Assembly (NCBI GenBank): GCA_937889225.1
Contig: CALAST010000099.1
Coordinates: 1 to 6,632 of the forward strand
Source: an uncultured Lachnobacterium sp.
GTDB taxonomy: Bacteria; Bacillota; Clostridia; Lachnospirales; Lachnospiraceae
Direction of reading: 5' to 3'
DNA length: 6,632 nt
Position numbers and translations under genes: made by a program. Below, one piece after another: positions 1 through 5,709 of the stretch. The stretch's first letter is position 1. Every line of letters begins with the position of its first letter. The notes beneath the pieces were generated by a model. It saw only the letters and a program-made list of their open reading frames with translations, did no database searches and had not been told where the DNA came from.

Positions 1-23
1 ACCGCAAAGCGGTTATTCGGTTA

Positions 24-88
24 TGAGCAAGTAGCGATAGCGGATTGCGAATATCTGCTTGACTTGTGAAATTTTCAGGATTTGCTCA
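24..88 (+). repeat. Structured intergenic repeat, copy 1
   Basis: This stretch shares the 14-base core GGATTGCGAATATC (42-55) with a second intergenic site at 5544-5557, and a downstream block of the form GAAAT..TTTC(A/G)GGA (68-80 here, 5575-5589 there). The core is flanked by a 7-bp helix with one G-U pair (28-34 with 55-61). A different 7-bp helix, 24-30 with 82-88, would enclose the whole element but cannot form at the same time as the first. The segment is richer in GC than its surroundings. I do not recognise a named RNA family. It could be a small repetitive element, a cis-acting RNA or the end of an upstream transcript; a frame that is open from base 1 to a TGA at 67-69 also runs through it. 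Confidence 0.5.
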
Positions 89-129
89 AATATAGTTATA
101 AATATTTTGCAATTTCTTAGAATTTATAA

Positions 130-157
130 TTGTAAAAAATTATGGGTTTGCTATAAT
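130..157 (+). promoter_or_regulatory. Probable vegetative promoter with extended -10, ahead of the RpiR-type gene
   Basis: A perfect -10 hexamer TATAAT (152-157) is preceded by TGC (149-151), the extended -10 signature. A -35-like TTGTAA (130-135, four of six consensus bases) lies 16 bases upstream. Transcription would start near 164, leaving a leader of about 80 bases before the ATG at 243, and the symmetric element at 179-208 falls inside that leader. This is the best sigma-A-type promoter in the window, and the six closely spaced genes that follow could all be read from it. Confidence 0.75.
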
Positions 158-178
158 AAAAAATATGGGAAAAATAGT

Positions 179-208
179 TTGTTACTACCCACATGTGAAA
201 AGTAACAA
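179..208 (+). promoter_or_regulatory. Two-fold symmetric element, candidate operator
   Basis: The half sites TTGTTACT (179-186) and AGTAACAA (201-208) are perfect 8-bp inverted repeats. Between them sits the perfect palindrome CACATGTG (190-197), centred on exactly the same axis (193/194). Such nested dyad symmetry is typical of a site for a dimeric or tetrameric DNA-binding protein. It lies just downstream of the predicted start of transcription, where a bound repressor would block RNA polymerase. The next gene encodes an RpiR-type regulator, so autoregulation is the simplest inference. As RNA the same bases could also fold into a hairpin. Confidence 0.5.
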
Positions 209-242
209 TGTCTTCAAATAAAGAAGATAAGGGAGTGCAGCA

Positions 243-1172
243 ATGGCAAACACAAATGATTTGTTGAATCGTATGAATCGTAAATACAGCTCCATGAGTA
301 AGGGGCATAAGCGTTTGGCAACTTATATCACAGATAATTATGATAAAGCGGTCTTTTTGACTGCATCAAAAATGGGAAAAATTGTAGGAGTAAGTGAATC
401 TACAGTAGTGCGTTTTGCCATGAGTTTGGGGTATAAGGGTTATCCGGAATTTCAAAAGGCATTGGAAGAACTTGTTCGTAATAAATTAAATTCCGTACAG
501 CGTATGGAAGTGACATATGGTCGTATCAGTCAGTCGAAAGTCTTAGAAACCGTATTGCAATCCGATGCAGACAAATTAAAAAGTACATTGGAGAAAATTG
601 ACCATCATGCATTCGAAGTGGCTGTAGATACGATTTTGGAAGCAAAAACCATCTATATTATAGGCATTCGCAGTTGTGCACCTCTTGCAAGTTTTCTTGC
701 ATTTTATTTAAATTTGATGTTTGATAATGTGCGTTTGCTTCAAACAAACAGTTCGAGCGAATTGTTTGAACAGATGCTTCGTATTGGTGAAGAAGATGTT
801 ATCATTGGCATCAGTTTTCCGCGTTATTCCATGCGTACCTTAAAAGTACTTGAATTTGCTAATAATAGAAACGCAAAAGTGATTACCTTGACAGATAGTG
901 TACATTCCCCGATGAATTTGTATTCTTCCTGTAATTTGATTGCCGATAGCGACATGGCTTCCATTGTAGATTCTCTGGTAGCACCGCTTAGTGTGATTAA
1001 TGCATTAGTTGTGGCTTTGTGCATGAAAAAACAAGATGAAGTAGCACAAACGCTTACGATGTTGGAAGATATTTGGGATGAATATCAGGTATATGAAAAA
1101 GACGAAATTGATTATATAGATGATTCGATTAAAATCCATTATGCAAGGTTAGAGGAAACAGAAAATGAGTAA
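243..1172 (+). CDS. MurR/RpiR family transcriptional regulator with SIS domain
   Basis: This 309-residue protein has the standard RpiR layout. An N-terminal helix-turn-helix domain covers about residues 5-80, with the recognition segment ASKMGKIVGVSESTVVRFA (41-59). A SIS (sugar isomerase) domain covers about 130-260, with the strand and turn IYIIGIRSCAPLAS (137-150) and the segment GISFPRYS (189-196). A charged tail of about 45 residues follows. In this family SIS domains bind phosphorylated sugars and control DNA binding; the ligand here is unknown, and no sugar-catabolic gene is adjacent. The ATG is set by AAGGGAG at 229-235, seven bases upstream. The stop codon overlaps the start of the flavoprotein gene by 8 bases, so the two are almost certainly co-translated. 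The symmetric element at 179-208 is a natural autoregulatory site. The family call is firm; the regulon is unknown. Confidence 0.93.
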   Translation: MANTNDLLNRMNRKYSSMSKGHKRLATYITDNYDKAVFLTASKMGKIVGVSESTVVRFAMSLGYKGYPEFQKALEELVRNKLNSVQRMEVTYGRISQSKVLETVLQSDADKLKSTLEKIDHHAFEVAVDTILEAKTIYIIGIRSCAPLASFLAFYLNLMFDNVRLLQTNSSSELFEQMLRIGEEDVIIGISFPRYSMRTLKVLEFANNRNAKVITLTDSVHSPMNLYSSCNLIADSDMASIVDSLVAPLSVINALVVALCMKKQDEVAQTLTMLEDIWDEYQVYEKDEIDYIDDSIKIHYARLEETENE

Positions 1173-2412
1173 AGTAATTGTAGTTGGCGGGGGACCTGCC
1201 GGCATATTTGCTGCGTATTTTGCAGCAAAAAAAGGACATAAAGTCACGCTTTTGGAAAAAAACGAAAAACTTGGGAAAAAACTTTATATTACAGGGAAAG
1301 GACGCTGTAATATCACAAATGCAAGTGATATGGAAGTGCTTTTTCAGAATGTATGCAGCAATCGCAAGTTTTTATATAGTGCATTCTATTCTTATACCAA
1401 TGAACAGGTTATCGATTTTTTTGAAGAAAATGGGTTGAAAACAAAGGTAGAGCGAGGAAATCGTGTATTTCCATTGTCAGACCATTCTTCGGATGTTATT
1501 CATACATTAGCGAAAGCATTAAGAAATGCAGGTGTAGATGTACGGCTGCATATGCGTGTGAAAAATCTGTTGATTGAAATGGAAGAAAACGAAGATATAA
1601 AACACATATGCGGAGTTCTTCTGGAAGATTGCACGAAATTATATGCAGATGCCGTTATTTTAGCAACAGGCGGCTTTTCCTATCAAAGTACGGGCTCTAC
1701 AGGGGAGGGATATCGTTTTGCAGAAGAAAGCGGACACAGGATGACAACGATTACGCCATCGTTAGTGCCTTTAGAGACAAAAGAAGATTGGGTAACGAAA
1801 TTGCAGGGACTTTCTCTTAAAAATGTAGCTATTCGCATTACAAAAGGCAAAAAAAAGCTATATGAAGACTTTGGGGAAATGTTGTTTACACATTTTGGCG
1901 TCAGCGGTCCAATGATTTTATCAGCAAGTGCGGCAATAAAACCGGAATATTTAAAAGAAGAACTTTCCCTTACCATTGATTTAAAGCCGGCACTTGATAA
2001 AGAACAGTTAGATAAGCGTATTTTGCGTGAATTTGATGAAGCAATTAATAAACAGTTTAAAAATGTCGTGCCAAAATTACTTCCTGCAAAAATGGTACCA
2101 ATCGTGATTGATTTAAGCGAAATTGATGGAGAGAAAAAGGTAAATGAGATTACAAAAGAAGAAAGAACGGATTTTGTGAACCTTTTAAAAGCATTGCCAA
2201 TTACAATTACAGGCACAAGAGGCTGGAATGAAGCAATTATCACAAAAGGTGGAGTATCCGTAAAAGATGTAAATCCATCCACAATGGAGTCAAAAGTGAT
2301 AAAACACTTATATTTTGCAGGCGAAATGTTAGATTTGGATGCTATGACAGGTGGATATAACTTGCAAATAGCTTGGTCGACGGGATATTTGGCAGGAAAT
2401 AGTGTACAATAA
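1165..2412 (+). CDS. HI0933/YhiN-family FAD-dependent oxidoreductase (BaiN-like; possible rRNA dihydrouridine synthase)
   Basis: This 415-residue protein has full family length. An N-terminal Rossmann motif GGGPAG (8-13) and the acidic residue Glu31 at the end of the second strand bind the FAD adenosine. GKGRCNITN (44-52), ATGG (167-170), GEMLFTHFGVSGP (237-249) and the C-terminal flavin-contacting GEMLDLDAMTGGYNLQIAW (386-404) are hallmarks of the HI0933-like family. Members are commonly annotated as BaiN or 'aminoacetone oxidase', but no other bile-acid gene is present here. The E. coli homologue YhiN has been reported to make dihydrouridine in 23S rRNA (RdsA), and a place next to rpsA fits a ribosome-modifying role better; that is inference. 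The start is supported by AGAGGA (1151-1156), eight bases upstream. It overlaps the regulator gene by 8 bases and is followed by cmk after 13 bases. Confidence 0.92.
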   Translation: MSKVIVVGGGPAGIFAAYFAAKKGHKVTLLEKNEKLGKKLYITGKGRCNITNASDMEVLFQNVCSNRKFLYSAFYSYTNEQVIDFFEENGLKTKVERGNRVFPLSDHSSDVIHTLAKALRNAGVDVRLHMRVKNLLIEMEENEDIKHICGVLLEDCTKLYADAVILATGGFSYQSTGSTGEGYRFAEESGHRMTTITPSLVPLETKEDWVTKLQGLSLKNVAIRITKGKKKLYEDFGEMLFTHFGVSGPMILSASAAIKPEYLKEELSLTIDLKPALDKEQLDKRILREFDEAINKQFKNVVPKLLPAKMVPIVIDLSEIDGEKKVNEITKEERTDFVNLLKALPITITGTRGWNEAIITKGGVSVKDVNPSTMESKVIKHLYFAGEMLDLDAMTGGYNLQIAWSTGYLAGNSVQ

Positions 2413-2419
2413 AAGGAGA
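2413..2419 (+). promoter_or_regulatory. Ribosome binding site that fixes the cmk start
   Basis: AAGGAGA lies six bases before the ATG at 2426. The frame is open back to a GTG at 2402, but that GTG lies inside the flavoprotein gene, has no Shine-Dalgarno sequence of its own and would add eight residues before the conserved cytidylate kinase N-terminus. The ATG at 2426 is therefore the start. Confidence 0.85.
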
Positions 2420-2425
2420 AAGAGT

Positions 2426-3088
2426 ATGAGTTTTAATATTGCAATTGATGGACCGGCAGGAGCCGGAAAAAGCACTATCGCAAAGCAGTTAGCGAAGGAA
2501 TTAGGCTATGTTTATGTAGATACAGGAGCGATGTATCGAGCTATGGCATATTATTTTTTGACAAATGATATTCAGTCAGACGATATTGAAGCAATATCGA
2601 AAGCATGTGAAGCTGTAGATGTAAGTATTAGTTATGAAGATGGTGTACAGGTCGTTTGGTTAAATGGAGAAAATGTTTCCGGAAAAATCAGAACGGAAGA
2701 AGTTGGAAAGATGGCTTCTGCAACAAGCGTATATCCGGTAGTTCGTAAAAAATTGGTACAATTGCAGCAAAAATTGGCAGCAAAAACAGACGTGATTATG
2801 GATGGTCGTGATATTGGAACCGTTGTATTGCCAAACGCAGATGTAAAAATTTACATGACAGCCGATTCCGCTGTTCGTGCAAAGAGAAGATTTGACGAAT
2901 TAACTGCTAAAGGTGTGGAATGCGATTTGGATGAAATTGAAAAAGACATTATTGAACGTGATTATCGTGATATGAATAGAGAAACTTCACCACTAAAAAA
3001 AGCAGATGATGCAGTAGAGTTGGATACATCTGCGTTAGATATTGATGGCGTAGTAAATGCTATGAAAGAAATTATTCAGAAAGCGTAA
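2426..3088 (+). CDS. cmk: Cytidylate kinase (CMP/dCMP kinase)
   Basis: Cytosolic enzyme that transfers phosphate from ATP to CMP or dCMP, giving CDP or dCDP for RNA, DNA and phospholipid precursor supply. The 220-residue length is normal for the family. Visible motifs are the P-loop GPAGAGKS (9-16), DTGAMYRA (32-39) in the nucleoside-binding region, the substrate-binding segment DGRDIGTVVLP (126-136), and a C-terminal region with RDYRDMNRETSPLKKADDA (178-196), which matches the conserved RD..D..R..SPL..A.DA signature of Cmk. The start is chosen at ATG 2426 with an AAGGAG site; the upstream GTG is an extension without support. In many Firmicutes cmk lies directly ahead of ispH and rpsA; here a small membrane-protein gene intervenes. 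Confidence 0.97.
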   Translation: MSFNIAIDGPAGAGKSTIAKQLAKELGYVYVDTGAMYRAMAYYFLTNDIQSDDIEAISKACEAVDVSISYEDGVQVVWLNGENVSGKIRTEEVGKMASATSVYPVVRKKLVQLQQKLAAKTDVIMDGRDIGTVVLPNADVKIYMTADSAVRAKRRFDELTAKGVECDLDEIEKDIIERDYRDMNRETSPLKKADDAVELDTSALDIDGVVNAMKEIIQKA

Positions 3089-3104
3089 GTTGGAGAAAAA
3101 TATC

Positions 3105-3401
3105 ATGATGATTATTTTGGGAATCATAGGAATAGTTTTAATTAGTCTTGGTTATTTACTATGGAAAAAAGAAAGAATATCTCTGTTGCACAGTTATCAT
3201 TATGATAAAGTTTCAGAAGAAAACAAAAAAACATTCTGTACTATTTCAGGTATAGGAATAATCATAATTGGTATTGGTTTTTTGTTAACTGGTTTTGCTA
3301 TGGATATTATAGAGTCTGCATGGAGTATGCTTCCCTTTACAGTAGGTTTTGTGATTGGGCTTGCAATGTTAATTTATGCAGGGCTTAGATATAACCATTA
3401 A
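3105..3401 (+). CDS. Small three-helix membrane protein of unknown function
   Basis: A 98-residue protein with three hydrophobic stretches: about residues 2-20, 46-64 and 75-94. The first loop (21-42) is basic and polar, KKERISLLHSYHYDKVSEEN, followed by KK. The combination of this LLHSYHY-type loop and glycine/isoleucine-rich helices resembles small integral membrane proteins of the DUF3784 type, but I hold that assignment loosely and know no function for it. No signal peptide cleavage site or catalytic motif is visible. The frame is open from a TTG at 3090, but GGAG (3092-3095) overlaps that codon and is well placed, nine bases before ATG 3105, which I take as the start. An adjacent ATG at 3108 is also possible. 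It begins 16 bases after cmk and ends 58 bases before ispH, so it is probably co-transcribed with them. Confidence 0.72.
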   Translation: MMIILGIIGIVLISLGYLLWKKERISLLHSYHYDKVSEENKKTFCTISGIGIIIIGIGFLLTGFAMDIIESAWSMLPFTVGFVIGLAMLIYAGLRYNH

Positions 3402-3459
3402 AAATCAGTTTTAGAAGTCAATAAATTCCAATTTTTCAAGGAAAGGAAAGTAAGTAACT

Positions 3460-4401
3460 ATGAATGTAACTTTGGCAAAAAGTGCCGGTTTTTGTTTTGG
3501 GGTAAAAAGAGCCGTAAACATGGTATATGAAGAAATTGAGCATAATTGTAAAGTAACTTGTGATGAGGAAAAAACAATATCAAAGGAATCTAAACATTCG
3601 TCCTGTAATAAAACACAGACCGCACATATAAAAAAATCTCCAATCTATACCTATGGGCCGATTATTCACAATGACGAAGTGGTAAAAGACTTTGAAAGCA
3701 AAGGCGTAACTGTTGTTCGTAATTTAGAAGAACTGGAAAATCTTCCAAAAGGGAAGATTATAATTCGTTCCCATGGCATCAGCAGAGCAGAGCAGGAAAA
3801 AATGGAACAGTATGGCTTTGAAGTGATTGACGCTACCTGTCCATTTGTGAAAAAAATCCACCGTCTTGCAGATGAACACAGTAAATTAGGGGAACACATT
3901 GTAATTATCGGAAACGCAAAGCACCCGGAAGTGATGGGAATCCGTGGATGGGTCAATGGAAATAAGGCAGATATTTTAGAAACGCATCAAGAAGCGGAAG
4001 AATTTTCAGTTTCTTTGGAAGAAAAAATCTGTATTGTGTCACAAACGACATTTAATTACAAGAAATTTCAAGAATTAGTTGAAATTATTAGAAAAAAAGG
4101 TTATGATATAATTGTTTTAAATACAATCTGTAATGCAACTGAAGAACGTCAAACAGAAGCACGCCATGTTGCTCAAAATGTGGATGCGATGATTGTCATT
4201 GGGGATAAAAACAGTTCCAATACACAGAAGTTATTTGAAATATGTAAAAACGAATGTGCAAATACTTACTACATACAAACGAGTAAAGACATGGATTATA
4301 GTGTTCTAGAGTCCATCAATAACGTAGGTATTACCGCAGGGGCTTCGACCCCAACAAATATTATTGAGGAGGTTTCAAAGAATGTCAGAAATGAGCTTTG
4401 A
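3460..4401 (+). CDS. ispH: 4-hydroxy-3-methylbut-2-enyl diphosphate reductase (IspH/LytB) with an N-terminal-region insertion
   Basis: IspH is a cytosolic iron-sulfur enzyme that reductively dehydroxylates HMBPP to IPP and DMAPP, the last step of the MEP isoprenoid pathway. The three cluster cysteines are visible as Cys12 (KSAGFCFGVKRAV), Cys127 (DATCPFV) and Cys224 (NTICNATEERQ). The substrate-binding histidines fall at His70 (GPIIHN), His105 (RSHG) and His155 (AKHPE), with the catalytic glutamate Glu157; GDKNSSNT (248-255) and GITAGASTP (290-298) are also conserved. The 313-residue length exceeds the usual 280-290 because about 29 extra residues (around 28-60) lie between the first helix and YTYGPIIHN. 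This insertion is Lys/Ser/Thr-rich and carries Cys30, Cys34 and Cys49. All catalytic residues are intact, so the enzyme should be active. The start is set by GGAAAG (3445-3450). The 3' end overlaps rpsA by 20 bases. Confidence 0.96.
   Translation: MNVTLAKSAGFCFGVKRAVNMVYEEIEHNCKVTCDEEKTISKESKHSSCNKTQTAHIKKSPIYTYGPIIHNDEVVKDFESKGVTVVRNLEELENLPKGKIIIRSHGISRAEQEKMEQYGFEVIDATCPFVKKIHRLADEHSKLGEHIVIIGNAKHPEVMGIRGWVNGNKADILETHQEAEEFSVSLEEKICIVSQTTFNYKKFQELVEIIRKKGYDIIVLNTICNATEERQTEARHVAQNVDAMIVIGDKNSSNTQKLFEICKNECANTYYIQTSKDMDYSVLESINNVGITAGASTPTNIIEEVSKNVRNEL
4366..4372 (+). promoter_or_regulatory. Strong ribosome binding site of rpsA inside the ispH coding region
   Basis: GAGGAGG, close to a full anti-16S complement, lies nine bases before ATG 4382 and is embedded in ispH codons for Glu-Glu-Val. 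It rules out the TTG at 4364 as the rpsA start. It also implies that ribosomes finishing ispH pass over the rpsA start site, so translation of the two genes may be coupled. Confidence 0.88.
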
Positions 4402-5506
4402 ACAAATGTTGGAAGAATCTTTAAAAACAATAAGAAATGGAGAAGTGGTAGAAGGTACCGTTATTGATGTGAAACCGGACGAGATCATCCTTAACATCGG
4501 ATACAAATCCGACGGAATTATTACACGTAATGAATACACGAACGAACCAAATGCAGACCTTACTACAATGGTTAACGTGGGCGATACCTTAGAAGCAAAA
4601 GTCGTAAAAGTAAACGACGGAGAAGGACAGGTTGTTCTTTCTTACAAACGTCTTGCTGCTGAAAAAGGAAGTAAGAAATTAGAAGAAGCTTTCGAAAACA
4701 AAGAAGTGTTAACAGCAAAAGTTGCACAGGTATTAGCAGGTGGTGTATGTGTTGTTATTGATGAAACAAGAATCTTTATTCCTGCAAGCCTTATCTCTGA
4801 TACTTATGAAAAAGATTTAAGCAAATTTAAAGATCAGGAAATCGAATTTATCATTACAGAATTCGACCCAAGAAAGAGAAGAATTATTGGTAACAGAAAA
4901 ACAATTCTTGTTGAAAGAAAAGCAGAAGCACAGAAAGCATTATTTGATAAAATTGCAGTTGGCGATGTTGTAGAAGGAACTGTTAAGAATGTAACAGACT
5001 TTGGTGCATTCATTGATTTAGGCGGAGTAGACGGCTTACTTCATATTTCTGAAATGTCATGGGGCAGAGTAGAAAATCCGAAGAAAGTATTTACAGTAGG
5101 ACAGGCTGTACGTGTTTACATCAAAAACATCAGCGAAACAAAGATTGCACTCAGCATGAAATTTGATGATGAAAATCCATGGAATGGTGCTGCAGAAAAA
5201 TATGCAGTTGGAAATGTTGTAAAAGGTGTTGTTGCACGTATGACAGATTTTGGTGCATTCGTAGAATTAGCTCCTGGCGTAGATGCATTATTACACGTAT
5301 CTCAGATTTCAAAAGAACATGTAGAAAAACCGGCAGATGCATTAACAGTAGGACAGGAAGTAGAAGCAAAAGTTGTTGATTTCAATGAAGAAGAAAAGAA
5401 AATCAGCTTAAGCATCAAAGCTTTATATGCTCCTGCAGAAGCAGCAAATGACGATGCAGATGTTGCAGATGTAAATATTGAAGAAGTAGCTGCTACAGAA
5501 GAATAA
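4382..5506 (+). CDS. rpsA: 30S ribosomal protein S1, four-S1-domain form
   Basis: RNA-binding protein related to ribosomal protein S1, which in proteobacteria helps load mRNA on the 30S subunit; its role in low-GC Gram-positives is less clear. The 374 residues contain four S1 (OB-fold) domains: about 20-90 (GEVVEGTVIDV...), 107-175 (divergent, without the TDFGAF signature), 193-262 (GDVVEGTVKNVTDFGAFIDL) and 277-347 (GNVVKGVVARMTDFGAFVEL). An acidic, alanine-rich tail of about 25 residues ends the protein. E. coli S1 has six domains; four is usual for the shorter proteins of Clostridia and Bacilli. Domains 3 and 4 carry the best RNA-binding faces (GLLHISEMSW, ALLHVSQIS). The start at ATG 4382 is fixed by GAGGAGG. 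The gene overlaps ispH by 20 bases in another frame, and a hairpin about 80 bases after its stop probably ends the transcript. Confidence 0.94.
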   Translation: MSEMSFEQMLEESLKTIRNGEVVEGTVIDVKPDEIILNIGYKSDGIITRNEYTNEPNADLTTMVNVGDTLEAKVVKVNDGEGQVVLSYKRLAAEKGSKKLEEAFENKEVLTAKVAQVLAGGVCVVIDETRIFIPASLISDTYEKDLSKFKDQEIEFIITEFDPRKRRIIGNRKTILVERKAEAQKALFDKIAVGDVVEGTVKNVTDFGAFIDLGGVDGLLHISEMSWGRVENPKKVFTVGQAVRVYIKNISETKIALSMKFDDENPWNGAAEKYAVGNVVKGVVARMTDFGAFVELAPGVDALLHVSQISKEHVEKPADALTVGQEVEAKVVDFNEEEKKISLSIKALYAPAEAANDDADVADVNIEEVAATEE

Positions 5507-5511
5507 AATTG

Positions 5512-5589
5512 TTATCTGATAATTAATGAAACAGCAGTAAAGTGGATTGCGAATATCCGATTAATTATGGATAGGAAATATTTTCGGGA
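5512..5589 (+). repeat. Structured intergenic repeat, copy 2
   Basis: The core GGATTGCGAATATC (5544-5557) is identical to 42-55, and GGAAATATTTTCGGGA (5574-5589) parallels 68-80. The core sits in the loop of a long AT-rich stem: ATAATTAAT (5519-5527) pairs perfectly with ATTAATTAT (5560-5568), and TTATC (5512-5516) can extend it with GATAG (5570-5574, one G-U pair). The stem sequence is unlike the stem of copy 1, although both flank the same core, which hints at selection on RNA shape. The element begins five bases after the rpsA stop and runs into the next hairpin. It may therefore be part of the 3' end of that transcript. I do not recognise a named family. Confidence 0.5.
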
Positions 5590-5626
5590 CTGTCGTAAAG
5601 GAATTTACGGCAGCCCGATTTATATT
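5585..5626 (+). terminator. Probable intrinsic terminator after rpsA
   Basis: CGGG plus CTGTCGTAAA (5585-5599, with A5589 bulged) pairs with TTTACGGCAG plus CCCG (5604-5617), giving 14 pairs including one G-U, capped by the GNRA tetraloop GGAA (5600-5603). The tail ATTTATATT is T-rich but interrupted, so termination may be partial. The position, about 80 bases after the rpsA stop and ahead of an unrelated gene, supports the call. Confidence 0.65.
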
Positions 5627-5709
5627 AAACAGAAATCGTAAAGACAATTGTTGAAATATCCGTTTGATACATAAATTAGTAGTGGAATACTTATATATGG
5701 GGGAAAGCT

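Noticed and set aside
10..24. Tandem CGGTTAT T CGGTTAT at the left edge
   Set aside because: Only two 7-base units; too short to call a repeat array.
209..229. Small hairpin TCTTC/GAAGA in the leader just before the ribosome binding site of the regulator gene
   Set aside because: It has only five Watson-Crick pairs around a seven-base loop and leaves the ribosome binding site free; too weak to call a regulatory structure.
117..308. 63-codon open frame on the - strand over the promoter region
   Set aside because: It spans the extended -10 promoter, the symmetric element and the start of the regulator gene; its peptide is low-complexity and hydrophobic with no family resemblance.
1683..2282. 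199-codon open frame on the - strand
   Set aside because: It lies wholly within the flavoprotein gene, whose conserved motifs cover the same bases. It has no recognisable domain and is best explained as a shadow of the + strand coding sequence.
4104..4112. TGATATAAT inside ispH, an extended -10 sequence that could drive rpsA
   Set aside because: No acceptable -35 exists at 16-18 bases (the nearest TTGAAA is 22 away), and the bases are explained by Tyr-Asp-Ile-Ile codons in an AT-rich gene.
4973..5270. Near-repeats such as TTTGGTGCATTC within rpsA
   Set aside because: They are the equivalent positions of S1 domains 3 and 4 and reflect the tandem domain structure of the protein.
5567..5641. 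24-codon frame (ATG to TAA) reading DCRKGIYGSPIY through the hairpin after rpsA
   Set aside because: There is no ribosome binding site, and the open frame coincides with a well-paired terminator hairpin, which explains the sequence better than a peptide.
5651..5696. Possible sigma-A promoter for cheR (TTGAAA at 5651 or TTGATA at 5664 with AT-rich -10 candidates)
   Set aside because: No pair of hexamers combines good matches with 16-18 base spacing, so a specific site cannot be supported.
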